DNA of 64,000 bases, taken from positions 19,902,001 through 19,966,000 of the forward strand of contig OX637295.1 in NCBI GenBank assembly GCA_951799445.1, written 5' to 3'. The DNA comes from Pseudisothecium myosuroides. Lineage: Eukaryota; Streptophyta; Bryopsida; Hypnales; Lembophyllaceae. The notes under the pieces are model-generated. The model was not told the DNA's origin and ran no database searches. It saw only the letters and a program-made list of their open reading frames with translations. The position numbers and the translations under genes were made by a program. This document shows, one piece after another, positions 24,968-36,930 of the stretch; position 1 is the first letter of the stretch; each line of letters opens with the position of its first letter.

Positions 24968-25841
24968 CAGTGCCCTACCAAAAGTTCTTGCACTGTCTTT
25001 TAGTTCCGATACAAACATCTCCATTTGCAAATGCTATTTTTCAAAATTTTGGTGCAATTCTTGCATCATCACATTCCCACATAGTCCCAATCATGCATAC
25101 CAAATTTCAACTTCAAAAAAGAAAAACTCCATTTTTGGTGAATTTTTTCATTTCATTTTTGTGGTTTTACGAGATCATTTATTAAAAAAACATTGGTAAT
25201 GAATTTTTTAAATTTGATTGCGGAGACATGTAGGGAACATCCATACACACATCTTTCCTTCAACAAGCATCTTTAAAAAAGTTTCATAATTTTCTCTATA
25301 GAGATTTCAATGTTGGGGTGACAATGTCCTAATTTTGGAAAATAGATATCTTTTTATCATAATTAAATTTTGGCAAGGTAATTGTGCCATCATGCTCCAA
25401 TGTACAAAATTAGATATAGTGTAAGTTTCAAGTAGCAAAATCTAATTAAAATATAAAGATATCTATTTCACAAAGTTTGGTGATACGACACCTTACATTG
25501 AACTCTTCCTAGAAGGAATTGTAAATCTTTTTTGGAGATGCTTGTGGAAGGAAAGATGTGTGTATGGATGTTCCCTATATGTCTCCGCAATCAAATTTAA
25601 AAAATTCATTACCAATGTTTTTTAATAAATGATCACGTAAAACCACAAAAATGAAATGAAAAAATTCACCAAAAATGGAGTTTTGCTTTTTTGAAGTTGA
25701 AATTTGGTATGCATGATTGGAACTACATAGGAATGCAATGATGCAAAAATTACACCAAAATTTTGAAAAATAACATTTGAAAATGGAGGTGTTTGTATGG
25801 GAACTAAAAGACAGTGCAAGAACTTTTGGTAGGACACTGTA
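24966..25841. mobile_element. Long foldback element 3 of 3
   Basis: The left arm begins TACAGTGCCCTACCAAAAGT and the right arm ends ACTTTTGGTAGGACACTGTA. Arms of about 300 bp match closely, for example ACATCCATACACACATCTTT against its inverse near 25555. The loop resembles that of element 1 (both contain AGATATCTATTT). An 83-codon frame in the left arm and a 75-codon frame in the right arm are mirror images of the palindrome, not genes. Confidence 0.85.
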
Positions 25842-25938
25842 CAGTACACTGATTCAACTGTAGGAAGTGGAGATGCACTTGGTTGCTTTGAAACTGAACT
25901 GGCTGATTGTTTTTTGTTGTTGAAGAATCAAGACCCAC

Positions 25939-26212
25939 TAAGGTAGGTATCCCAAAACCGCCACTGAACTTAAAGCGCCATCTTCATTGTGTGTACATCT
26001 CCAAAATCAGTTATGTACCTCTGTGGAAGAAACGCTTTTAGAACCAAACTTTGTTCCTTCATAACTTTTGCATACAATATCCAAATGTTGCGTTCTTTGG
26101 TGCGTTGGAACCTCCTTTCCCTTGCCAATAAGAAAATAGAAGAATTTGAACAGTCTAATAGTAGTAATTAGGCACAGGAGCAATTTGTGACGGTTTAAGG
26201 ATACCTACTTTA
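25939..26212. mobile_element. TAAGGTRGGTATCC MITE, copy 2
   Basis: The left end is TAAGGTAGGTATCCCAAAAC and the reverse-complemented right end is TAAAGTAGGTATCCTTAAAC, with TA borders. This copy is uninterrupted and serves as the empty-site reference for the nested insertion at 22811. Confidence 0.75.
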
Positions 26213-26410
26213 ATTTGAACATGGAGATTTGTAATCCTAAATTGTTCAAGTGCAAATCCTTGGTTTTAGTGCTTTACAAAACAACACAAAAAGTACAAGA
26301 CAGAAAGCGACCGGATCAATATCCAATTGCAACTTGTGTACGATATCCAACTCAAGCGCATCCAATTTGTATGCTGATGATAGTCGTGTCCAACAGCTGT
26401 ATATTTTACT

Positions 26411-26531
26411 CTTTCTCAAAGCCTAAGATCAGTGTAGGGTCCACCCTAGAATGGGTTTTCTCTCTTTCTCAAAGCCTAAGATCAGTGTAGGGTCCACCCT
26501 AGAATGGGTTTTCTCTCTTTCTCAAAGGCTA
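26411..26531. repeat. 53-bp tandem repeat, 2.3 copies
   Basis: Units start at 26411, 26464 and 26517 (partial) with CTTTCTCAAAGSCTAAG. The two full units are identical apart from the junction, which implies recent duplication. Confidence 0.85.
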
Positions 26532-26824
26532 AGTAAGGTAGGAGGCAGTTTGTTTGTTTTGGTTTTTGGAGAAGTGCTGAAGTGGCAACATACAAGAAAA
26601 TGATGTAGCCAAATATTTTAGTATTCATCTATATTTTGGATAGAATTATATTTTCATCCACATATTTGGATGAATTTCATTTAAAATTGGCAATTTCATC
26701 CAAAATTTATAAAAAATTGAAGCAACTTGGCATTATCAAAAAAAATTTCTTCAAAAAATTTCTATAGGCTTGAAGCAACCCATTTTTTTTAAGGCTTTTG
26801 GGTCGTATAAGACCCAAAAAAAAA

Positions 26825-27437
26825 TACTGGTAGGAGGTCCATACAGCAGGACGATAATCCCATCCCACAAAGTGAGATTAGCGCGGTGAAGATGCAGGAA
26901 TTTTACCTTGGGAAAAAGCAAGATTTAAAAAAAAATTCTTACAATTTATTTTTGCAAATTTTGAATTCATATTTGCAATCGGAGACCCCAAATTAGTCAG
27001 GAGAGGTCTTGAAATACCCTAAACATGGCACAAAATAGGGGGCAAGATTTTATTTTTACTAGCAAGAACTTGCATTTTCACCTTGTTGGTTCTACTTCAT
27101 GGGTTGGATTTAACATCCTGCATCCCCAAAGTGCCCATTTAAGAGTTGAAACTGAATTTGGGAGGTGAAACTACTTGAAATATTTTTCATTAAATTTTCC
27201 TTCCAGAACAAATGGACTTGACATCTAACCCAAGTCGTTTCATATTTTTTGGATCTTTGTAGAATTAGTCATGAATCTTTGAAATTGAAATGTAGTGGGC
27301 TCTAAAATTGCCCACCTCCTGAAATGTAGACTATTTCTACATTGTTGGTACAATGAAAAAAGAATATATACAAAAAGTGTACATTTGAGGAGGTAGGTGA
27401 TTTTAGACCATCATCACTTTACGAGCCTCCTACCTTA
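26825..27437. mobile_element. TAAGGTAGGAGGTCC MITE, copy 2, with nested MITE
   Basis: The left end is TACTGGTAGGAGGTCCATAC and the reverse-complemented right end is TTAAGGTAGGAGGCTCGTAA. The interior after 27122 ('GAAACTGAATTTGGGAGGTG' ... 'TCTAACCCAAGTCGTTTCAT') matches the copy at 22811-23158. The GCAGGACG element at 26846-27121 sits just inside the left end. The right TA lies within the TTAA border of the next element. Confidence 0.6.
26846..27121. mobile_element. GCAGGACGTTAAATCC MITE, copy 2
   Basis: The left end GCAGGACGATAATCC and right end GGATTTAACATCCTGC are inverted repeats. The interior 'TTGCATTTTCACCTTGTTGG' matches copy 1 at 16711-16966. Confidence 0.65.
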
Positions 27438-28020
27438 ACCTTGAAGGACCAAGCACATTTCAGGCAGAAAATTACCACTTTTAGGGCAATGAGAAAAAAA
27501 AAAAAAAAATAGTTTTTTTTCTTTCAAAATTCACTAAACATACAAATTACTACTAGACTACTATAGAAATATGTGGAAAAAAAAATTCAAAAACTTTGAC
27601 CACATAGATTGAAAGATTGTATCGTTTGAAGTTAGGAGAAAAAAGTTTTTTTTCGACCTTGCCCGCCAAGCCAAATAGACTTTAACTCCTTCTACAGTGT
27701 AAATTTTATACTGCACATGGTTATTTTTTTTTTACATTTGCATCTTGTATCCATGTAAGTTACCTACCTACCAAGTTTCAAAATTATAGGAGGAGTTTTG
27801 GACATGTTGTCTAAAGTTGCCCAAGTTGACAAAAAAGTTTAAGGCAAGATAACTTTTAATTCGGGCGCTCATTGGAAAAGAAATTAATGTTCCGACTAAG
27901 GAGGTACATATTCACACCTTGTGTCAAAATTTTGTGAACACTTAACCAAAATTGACTTCGTAGGAACCTACCTGAGATTTCTTGCGTACATTGAATGAAC
28001 ACTTAGTCCTTTAGGATTAA
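27435..28020. mobile_element. TTAA-flanked MITE
   Basis: The left end is TTAACCTTGAAGGACCAAGC and the reverse-complemented right end is TTAATCCTAAAGGACTAAGT. It is inserted at the TTA that ends the neighbouring TAAGGTAGG element, so the two elements overlap by three bases. Confidence 0.7.
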
Positions 28021-28544
28021 ATGTTGTCTACGATTAATGACAATGCACATCTCCTAACAATGTAATACGTAACCCTTAAACCCTAAGGTTCTTTAAACTC
28101 CCGTAGAGTTTTTGGAAAGCTAGGGCAAGGTCTTCTACTCATGATTTTCAACATTATTTTTTTGAATTTTTTTTAAGAATTGTAGGGTTGAAAAATAAAT
28201 TAAAAAATTTAAATCGTTGCCCATAATTGTTTGAAAGTAGGCGATAAACTTTCATTTCTTTTCTATTGCCCAAGAAATGGCAGGTTGTGCGTTGGGCAGG
28301 GAGGCACAAAGTGATATCTGGACACTAGTAAGGGTGGTCTTCAAAATCCATTTGAAGTCTCGATTCAGGGGGTCTTGGCAGGTTATGGCGAGGAGGGGTG
28401 TCTTCAAGTGTTGTCTTCTTTGGGGGTGGTTTATTCAAGTACAATTTGCAAGCATGATTGGATGTTTTTGTTGTTTGTCTGCAACTTTCACCTTAGACCG
28501 AATCAAAATGGGTGTTGATTTCAAATCTTGTGGGATCTCAAGAG

Positions 28545-29033
28545 TGAGGTAACTCCACCTAAAATTGCACGAATAAGCTTCGTGGCATAACCAATATGCT
28601 TTAGAAAATGAACGACAGTTTCTACACATTGGTGAAGGTCTATGAATCAAAATGTAAGTGGTTTTATAATTTTTGGATGCATTGTGAATTAGTTACAATT
28701 TTTCAAAGATGCAAGGTGGAGGGTGTTAAAAGTGTCATGTAGGTGATGCCAAAATCCATTTGATGCACATGAAGAATTGACACTAGGCTGGTATCAAAAC
28801 ATGTCATAGAGAAGAAGTTAAAACAGCAAAAAGTATACCCAAAATCAACCACTTGTAAAGTTGCCACCTACATAGTACTATAAATAGAATTACATACTAC
28901 TCAAAATGTTCTCCAATTCCATCTTGACACTTGTCCTTGTAATGTGCACCATTTTAGGTATCCACCCAATTCATTTTCCTTCAAAATAGGGGTCGATTTT
29001 GAGGTGTGGTCCATTTTAGGTGTAGTCACCTTA
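28545..29033. mobile_element. TAAGGTAACTACATC MITE, copy 2
   Basis: The left end is TGAGGTAACTCCACCTAAAA and the reverse-complemented right end is TAAGGTGACTACACCTAAAA. It is longer than the copy at 21070 and the interior has diverged. Confidence 0.65.
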
Positions 29034-29047
29034 GTGAAAGATTGAAG

Positions 29048-30790
29048 TACAAAAGATTACAATCCCCTTCAAGACTTTTGGAAATTGCTATTGAAATAGC
29101 TAAACAAAACTTGGAAATTGCAAGAACATTATGGTGGCTAGTTTGTGGAGCAACAATGAAATTTTAGTTAACTTATTGTAACACCATTGATCAAGGTCAA
29201 ATTTGTGCCTAATTAATGTGCTTCACCTTCATTCTTTCTGTTTTACTTACTTATAACTACAAATCTGTACTCAATATCTAAAATCCGCTAGAAATTTTTT
29301 ACACTTGTGGTTACCTAATTGCCTACAATTGTGCAAATTTTCAAGCAAATCATCACTTAAAGCATTCCCAATGCGGATATTATTCAAGGCACTGACAAAG
29401 TGCCATTAACGGGTCTCTTGCCGGATCACGGGGCCGGCCAGGCCTCTTAATAGCTTGTCACTTGCTATAACGCTTGCAATGGAATAATGGGCCGAGGAAC
29501 CACAAACATAGTGCTACATGTTTTTTTTAAATCTTTCAACAAATCTCTTTCGCCTTCTGAGTACTCTTTGTGTGAGGTGTTTGCATTTTTCTAATGCAAC
29601 TTAGGATTGGTTGTTGATGTTGTTGGAGAAATTGTGTAAGGAGCTTGAGGAAGTTGTTGCAGAAGGGTCTCAAGAATCAACTTTTGATGACAAATATGAG
29701 CAAAGACTTGTTCAAAATTTGTTCTCCCAAGCTTTCAAGGAGACTTTGTCTTTAGCAAGATCTCAAAGCAAGTGAAAATGCTTTTAGTTTCATCCGAATG
29801 CCAACTAAGGATTGGTAACTTGAAATCAGGATTAAAAGTAGAGTCAAATCCCATAGTGAGCTATGTAAGGGACTTGGCATTTAGCCGTCCGCTCGTCAAA
29901 ATTTGAAGTGGTCAAACATTTTTAGAATCTCTACACGCTTGTGATGGGGCAATAAACCTGGCCTCCCTCATTAACTCAACGAGTCATTCCCCTTTGCCAT
30001 GTGCCATGCAGATGCTTTTACAATCCCCTTCAAGATTCTTAGAAATTACCATTGAAAGTGATAAACAAAACTTGAAATTGCCAAAACATTATGGTGGCTA
30101 ATTCTTGGAGCAATAGTAAATTTATAGTTACTATAATGCTTTAATTTACTATTTGTTACAAAATTCTATCTCCTATGTTAATTTAGAGTTGTTAACACCA
30201 TTGATCAAGGTCAAATTTGTGCCTAATCAATATGCTTCACCTTCATTCTTCCCATTTTACCTACTCATAATTACAAATCAAGTTTTTTTTGCAATGTAGC
30301 AATACCCTATACAAAAATAAAGGACAGTCCTTCCAAATTTGAAACATTGTTATTGTGCCACAACATTGGAGTCTAGCTCTAAGGCTCAAGAAAAAAATTG
30401 CTACAAATCTGTATTTAGTATCCAAAATCTACTACAAATTTTTTATACTTGTGGCTATCCAACTACTTAAAATTGTGCAAATCTTGAAGCAAATCACCAC
30501 TTAGAGCATCCCCAATGCAGACACTATTTAAAACAATGAGCTGTGTCAGAAACGGGTCTTTTGTCAAATCATAGGCTAGGCTGGGCTTCTTGCCAGCCTA
30601 CTACTTGTCACAATACCCCCAAAGCAACAACAAGTTGAAAAACAACAAACACAACGCCACAATTTTTTTTTAAATTCAATGAATCTCTTCCACTTTTCTG
30701 AACATACTTTAGGCAAGGTTTTTGGATTTTTTTGGTGCAGTTTAGGATTAATTGTTTGTGCTATTGGAGGTGCTGATGGAATAGTGACAG
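29048..30790. repeat. About 1-kb direct duplication of PIF/Harbinger-associated sequence
   Basis: The segment from about 29048 ('ACAATCCCCTTCAAGAYTYT') recurs from about 30018 in the same order. Both contain 'CATTATGGTGGCTA', 'ACACCATTGATCAAGGTCAA', 'CTACAAATCTGTA', a Harbinger-like end (TTAAAGCATTCCCAATGC at 29357, TTAGAGCATCCCCAATGC at 30501), and 'GGTCTCAAGAATCA'-like coding sequence. The copies differ by indels and substitutions. Confidence 0.65.
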
Positions 30791-31303
30791 ATGAAACTTG
30801 AAGGAACTATTGTAGAATGGCTTCAAGAATCATCTTTTTATAGCCATAAAATTGACATTACTTTAGAGGTTAATTGTCATTTGTACATGCGCTACTATAT
30901 ATTTGTTGACAAACGATATTTAACCGTCATGGTCTTGTTTTTTGCAACCTATCTAAGTGGCTCTACACTTACCATTTGCAAAGGCGTGGAGCGAGCATTT
31001 AGACTCCTTTAAGCCCCATGGAAGATTGTCAAGAATCCATACTGCCAATGGGATTTAAACACAATTAACAATATGATGATGTATTAATTGTATCATTTTG
31101 CACAACATAATCTTGTACTAGATGAGTAGAGCTAGGATTTAGAGTCTATATTTGAGCAAAGCATTGTGGGTGGAGATATGCTGCACACTCTGACATTTGA
31201 AGCCCTCAATGTTGACATTTGTAAGCTTGTTAATAGGCATACGCATTTTGCATCGTTCAATGATGTTATAGACCACCTTTGGCATTTGCAAGGAGAGGAA
31301 TGA
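30501..31303 (+). pseudogene. Decayed PIF/Harbinger transposase (plant type)
   Basis: Recognisable pieces of a plant Harbinger-type DDE transposase lie on the plus strand in several frames. 30860-31010 gives YMRYYIFVDKRYLTV (family pattern YxxxYYLxDGIYP) and then KGVERAFRLL (family KxVERAFGVLQ). 31010-31120 gives PWKIVKNPYCQWDL and an NMMMY helix. 31180-31300 gives 'LTFEALNVDICKLVNRHTHF', ending in DHLWHLQGEE and a stop. Stops and frameshifts interrupt it, so it is not functional. TTA before GAGCATCCCCAATGC at 30501 is a fitting Harbinger left end with its TTA target. I infer the protein normally catalyses cut-and-paste transposition together with a Myb-like partner; no such partner is seen here. 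Confidence 0.75.
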
Positions 31304-31308
31304 ACTGA

Positions 31309-33586
31309 GAGCATCGCCACCCATTCCTTGGGAAGCTCCTCGGCTTGGAATTGGGTGTAGATGGTGACAAAATAGTGGTCCACCACAAACTTGGCCAGGG
31401 AGAAAAAAAGCCCGATTACGACACAAATGGCTTTGAAAACTATAGGAACCCATTCCCACTATGGTTGTTGACTTGAGAAAGATCTTATCAATTTGTTGAA
31501 TTATGGGTCGCAACCTCATTTCTTCCATTTTGTTTAATGAGTTGGCATGTCAATTTACTTGTCCATTTGCATGGTGATTAAAACACGAGAATAACTTTTG
31601 AATGCAGTGTCAACCTGGCCAGAAGAAACCTAGGAGCTCTGAGTAGTTGGCCACCCATTCTCTGAGCCATGTTTGTATTGAAAAAATTGCATTGAAAAGT
31701 TGTATTCAAAATTTAAAAAAAATCAAAGTGTGCTTGAGGTATGCTTCAGGTAGTTGTCAAGTACATTTTTACTACTCTCAATGCATTTGAATTTAAAAAA
31801 ATAAAAATAAAATGTTGAAAAATTCTATTTAATATATTTTTTTAAAGTGTGCTTGAGGTATGCTTGAGGTAGACTTCAAGCACACCTCAAGTACACCTCA
31901 AGCACACTTTGATTTTTTTGAAAATTTTAAATAGAATCTTTAACACAATTTTTTTTTGGAATTTTGATTAAAAAAATGAGAAAAGTTAAAGTGTGCTTGC
32001 GTGTGTTTGAAGTCTAAGGTAGTCTGCTCTAAAAGCAACCATTTAAAGGCTAGTCTTCCTTTTTCATAGATTTTCATGAACAAAATTATTTTTATCCTAC
32101 TTTTCAGAGAAAGAAAAATACATGTGAAATTGAACACAAATGGTTTCGTATTTTTTCAAGTATTTTTTATTTAGTTATGATTTTTCTAAGAATCAGGACA
32201 TAGACACCTATTTATGACTATAGGTCTTTCAAAATCCACTCATTTACAAGTTCTAAAGAGGTGGGAGGAAACCAAGGTAAATTATTGGCTCCTTCAATAG
32301 TTAATAGATTTCCCTCAATTCAATCAACGGTTAATGAGGTCCACTTAAGGAACTCCTCATGTCCATTCCATACTCATTTATAGGATTGGTTTGAAGAAAT
32401 GAGTCGCTTTTAGAGCAGACTACCTTACCTCAAACATACCTCAAGCACATTTTTAGTATTTAAAAAAAAAAAATTAGTAGAATTTTGAACACAATGTTTT
32501 TTGGATTTTTGATTCAAATAGAATGAGAAAGTGAAAGTGTTATTGAGGTTTGCTTGAGGTAGACCTCAAACACACCTCAAGGGTCGTTGCAAGAATGACC
32601 TTCCGTTTTTGTTCCACTTTGGCTGTTTTCGGCTAGTACTCCTAGTACTACGAGCTTTTTGCATATGAATTTTTTAAAATAAATTAAAATAAGGATAATT
32701 AGTGTAAAACTTGAAATAGCATATCACCAAAATTTCAGACCTAAAAAAAATCAAGGTAAAAAGTTATTCACAAAAATGTGTGAGCTGAAATTTTGAAGAA
32801 AATACATAGTTTGATGTTTAATTTGTACAAAATAGGAAAAAAAAATTTCAAAGAAACTAAATTTTTTTTATATTTGGAAAGACTTTAGTTTGAATAGATT
32901 TCACCAAAAAAATTATCTTGAAACCATTTCCAAAATTCAGAATTGCGCGCGCAAGGGAGCCTTCTTTGCATGGACGTAGAGGACATAAAATATAATATTT
33001 TTTAATGCCCCTTGGTAGGAACATGACTTCCTACTATGGAAATAGACCATAGAAATTTCAGTTCCAAATCATTAAATTTGGGGACTCCATAGTACTAAAA
33101 ACCCTTAAAACTCAAAACGTGACATACTAGTTTAAATGATTTTTAAATATAAAATGATTTTTGAAAATTTCTGAAAAATATGTGATATGATTAAACTCAA
33201 GAGAGGAATCTCCAATAAAAATTTCAAATTCATGCGAATCATGCTGCAAAAGTTATAGCAAAAGGAAGCATCCGCTTTTGTTTTGTGACAATGTTTCAGT
33301 ACCGGTCTTTCTTGCAACTTATTGGAATTTGGGAAGAATTAAAATTTATAAAAAAAATGGTAAAAAAAATTTTGTTCAATTTTTTTTTAAAAGTGTGCTT
33401 GAGGGTCATTGACAAACTACACTTAAAGCCTGCAAACTTGCAGTTAAACGTGTGTTTGACTTTTGTCCGTGTTCTCCGGCCGGAGATGATTAGGGTGTCT
33501 CCCCAACTAAATGGAGCTCGGAAGGAGCAAGGCCCGGGCCACCCCATTCGCCAAGCTGTATTTTGGGGAAATAGGTGGCGATGCTC
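31309..33586. mobile_element. Harbinger-like non-autonomous element, with a nested MITE
   Basis: The left end GAGCATCGCCACCCATTCC and reverse-complemented right end GAGCATCGCCACCTATTTC are inverted repeats. The flanks are TGA and TTA, close to the 3-bp TWA target of PIF/Harbinger. The interior has no transposase. It contains reiterated GTGCTTGAGGT/ACCTCAAGCAC motifs (31730-31920, 32430-32590) and the MITE at 32015-32427. Confidence 0.55.
32015..32427. mobile_element. TAAGGTAGTCTGCTC MITE
   Basis: The left end is TAAGGTAGTCTGCTCTAAAA and the right end CTTTTAGAGCAGACTACCTTA is its inverse over about 20 bp. It sits on a TA inside the GCTTGAGGT repeat sequence: 'TTTGAAGTC-TA' on the left and 'CCTCAAACATACCTCAAGCA' on the right would join into the repeat unit. 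Confidence 0.75.
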
Positions 33587-33589
33587 TTA

Positions 33590-34680
33590 GAGTAAGCGTT
33601 GCCTTGCAATTTAGCTAGTGGCAATCTTATCATTTTGTTGAAACACCAAGGTTGCCTATAGATTTGGCTATTAGTATTGGATTTTGTTTCAATCTTTTGA
33701 AGTTGAAAAACATTTATTCAAAGTACAAAAAAATATTCAATGACTCCAATTTTTGGATTTAGGGTTTCATAATTGTTTCTTTTTTTATTTGGTCTGTATA
33801 GGTCATGATAAGAAACTTACTACTTGCAAAGAGCATTGTAGAGAGACAAGTCAATCAAAGCTTTGTTTTGTAACTAGAATTTTCCATTGGAGCTCATTGA
33901 CAAACCTAGTTTATTACAAAAAATAATCTAAAACCTCCTTGTTACAAAAATAAAATAAAAATTCAAACCTAGTTTACTATAAAAAAGAATCTAAAATCCA
34001 TCTTGTTATAAGAAAAAAATCTAAAACTTAGCTTGTTATAAAAGTAAAAAATGAACCTAGATGCTATTTTGTTTCAAAAACTAATTCACTTGACTAAACT
34101 TTACTTAACTTAACTTGTTCCAAAAAAATTAAATTAAAACTGAAAGTATAATTTTTTTTGTATTAACTATTATATTTATATTTATATTATTTTATATTAT
34201 TTTTATTTTATTTATATTTTCTAGAATAAAAACATTTTAGTCTTACTTTGTGCATCAAGCTAATATGAAAGGAACATGCTTTCAATGAATTTGTATATTT
34301 TTATATTCATTTGCAAGCCATTTTCTTCTTCATATTTCTATTAAATTTTTTATATATTACTTAGATGTTTATGCTTTTTCTTTTCTATCAATTGATATGT
34401 AAGATATTTATGTAAGTTGTATATATATAATAAATATTATATAGAATATTATATATTATTCTAATTTATATCTTATTATAATTTTAGTAAAACATTTGAT
34501 TTATGAAAAATTGAATGAAAAATAAGGCAATCGAAAGCAATTGGAGGCATTTTTTGGAACGTCATATGAATAGTGAATCAAAATTTTACATAAGACTAGC
34601 AAACCAAAATCTCATTGGTATATTGAGCATTAGCAGTACATCTAATTAGACTCCAATATATGAAGTTATTGCTACACTCC
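33590..34680. other. AT-rich spacer, no gene seen
   Basis: It contains degenerate short repeats around 33910-34060 ('AACCTAGTTTACTA', 'AAAACYTAGCTTGTTA') and long A/T runs. No coding region or paired ends are recognised. Confidence 0.4.
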
Positions 34681-36780
34681 TGTGAGCTCCCAATTTGTCA
34701 CTTGGGACTCGTAGAATTATTTTTTTGGAAATTTGCAATTTAAAGTTGATAAAAGTATAGAAAAACCCATAAAAAGAGTGTAGAACCAAAATAGGGTTGT
34801 GTCATACCCATTATAGTATTTGGTCTAGATTTGTGTTTTTTACTTAGAATCCTCCAAACCTTGCCTAAAAATAGTATAGAAATAACGAAAAGGTTAGATT
34901 TGGAGGATTCGAGTCACACAGCCCCAAAAGGGCTAAATCCCACCATGAATGTGGCGATTCATGGCTAGGTCGGTCCAAGGGATCCACAGCGAGGCCACTA
35001 GGTCGGGTCCTAGAGTTAGATTTAGAATTCCCCATTAGATCGACGAATTCCCAAAATCCCGATTGTTAGCATGCAGGAGCCACTCACGCAAGACCGGGCC
35101 CGTGGAGGAATCTACAGTCCAGGGATGGTGTTTTAGGGTGAATCCCATGCCAGGAGTCCAACGGCGAAATTGGTTCGCCAAGATTCCTCCACATGCAGAA
35201 GATTCCCGCACCGTCGCTAATTCGAGGAGATGGCCAGTTTTAAATCTCCATTGACCAATCGTGCCAGGTACGGAAACACACCCGCACGTCTTTCATGCGA
35301 CTCCCTGAGAGGTCACGTGAAAAATCCCGGCATCTTCCAACTTGCAGAAGAACCTTTTCCGGGTGGTCAATCCTCCTAACCTCCAATGGGAATTTCATGG
35401 AAATTACCCAGGTTACAATAAAATCTCACTAAAAATTAGACTAGCTTGTTTTATGTTAATAATGCGCTCCATGAAGTTTCACGACATTCCGATAGCAGCA
35501 AGTACCCGAACCAGCGAGATTCCTCGGGAATTAACCACTTGGCGGGGTCCCCGCCGCGTTGACCGGCATTCTGGGACCATACGATGGCGAAACGAAGTCA
35601 ATCAAAAGTCCTTCCCGACTCTCTCGCACCTACCGGAGACCCTAGGCTATTCACATTTCTCAAAATAGGAGACCCCCAAGATCTAGGATTTTACCACGAT
35701 TTGGTTTTTAAACTAAATTAGCCTACGATGGGTTTTTGGCCTCAGCACGGGAGGTAGAGGAATCTAGGACTAAATACAGCGATCTGAATCCAACGGCGCA
35801 ATCTGTTCGGCGATTGGAGCTAATCTTCAAAAGTTAGGATGTTGGTCTAGTATAGATGGTAGAAGTAGAAATTTAGGATGTAGGATGAAAATCTTTGAGG
35901 ATGAGGATGAAAATCCCCGTTGATAAGGTTACCTTAGAGCTTTAGAGAGAGGGGTGAGCCCTTGGGAAACCTATATAAGGGCCCCATTTCTCTCTCTAAA
36001 ACACCCCCAATTCTTGTTTTGGATCCGTGGGTCCAAGTTATTTTGGATATTTTGGCGTTTGAAGCCAAAAACCTCTACGGTGTTTTCGGAGCACTTTTGG
36101 CTCCATTGTTGCTTATTTTCAAGCTTTGAAGGTCCTTGGGGGTCCTTCTACCTTGCTTTGTGTACTCTTTTGTGAAGTTATTGGCACCTTGTTACGGCGG
36201 AGCTTTGAACCCCCAAGGTGTCAAAAAGTCCTAAAGTTGGTGTTAAAACCAACTTAATGGCGAAGCTTTGCACTTCCCCCGTGTTTAGTTCCAAAGTCTA
36301 GTTTCCAAGACCTTTGCGGAAACCTCCAGAGTTTAGCTTCCAAGATATTAGAGTTTAGCATGAAGTAGGAAGTGGTGGGCCAAGTTTAGCTGCCTAGCCC
36401 TTGTATACGTGATTTTTTAAGCTGAGTGTCTTGCTTCACAAATTCGGGCCTAACCTCCCGGACGGCGAAGCCTTGGCTCTAGCACTAATTTTTCTAAAAT
36501 TCCAATTTTTATTTGCTAAGTGGATTCCCCTGAGGGAACCCGTTGAGGTGATTAAAAATTTGGTGGCGGCCAGCGTACCAAGCCAGCCAGCGTACCAGCC
36601 AGCCCAGCGGCAGTAACGGGGAGCCCAGCCAAGGCCGGTATAAGGCCGGTACACTGCCTGTCCCAGCGCCCACATTTGGCCGGTTTTGTGATTCGGTGGA
36701 CTAGACCATAACTCACATACATCATGGCTGATTTCAGACCAAAAACGGGATGATGCCCTGCGGGGCCCCAACTTTGGTTT
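34681..36780 (+). mobile_element. LTR-retrotransposon-like region (LTR boundaries not fixed)
   Basis: This 2-kb block is richer in GC than its surroundings. It carries a strong core promoter (TATATAAGG at 35973) followed by a CT-rich start region, as in plant retrotransposon LTRs. It has a leader-like tail ending near GATTAAAAATTTGGTGGCGG, a plausible but unproven primer-binding-site area. I see no second LTR and no pol domains, so this may be a solo LTR or a decayed element. A host promoter cannot be excluded. Confidence 0.4.
35972..36010 (+). promoter_or_regulatory. Core promoter: TATA box and CT-rich start region
   Basis: CTATATAAGGGCCCC at 35971-35985 is a good plant TATA box. It is followed 15-25 bp later by TTTCTCTCTCT. 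The spacing is right for initiation near 36003-36008. It most likely drives the LTR-like region. Confidence 0.55.
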
Positions 36781-36807
36781 TTTGTTGGAAAAAACTCTCT
36801 ACTAATC

Positions 36808-36930
36808 AGGACCTAGTTTAGGAAATTAGTTATAGATCTAGTTTAGGAAGTCAGTGATAGATCTAGTTTAGGAAACCAGTGATAGATCTAGTTTAGGAAA
36901 TCAGAGATAGAACCAGTTTAGAAAACCAAT
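36808..36930. repeat. 25-bp tandem repeat, about 4.5 copies
   Basis: Units read approximately GATCTAGTTTAGGAARYCAG plus TGATA, diverging at both ends of the array. It lies just downstream of the LTR-like block. Confidence 0.8.

Noticed and set aside
23423..25841. Regularly spaced repeats considered as a CRISPR-like array
   Set aside because: The pattern is three inverted-repeat transposons with TA borders, not short direct repeats with spacers, and the genome is eukaryotic.
31139..31528. 129-codon minus-strand frame
   Set aside because: It runs antisense through the C-terminus of the decayed Harbinger transposase and into the next element; the plus-strand reading gives recognisable transposase motifs.
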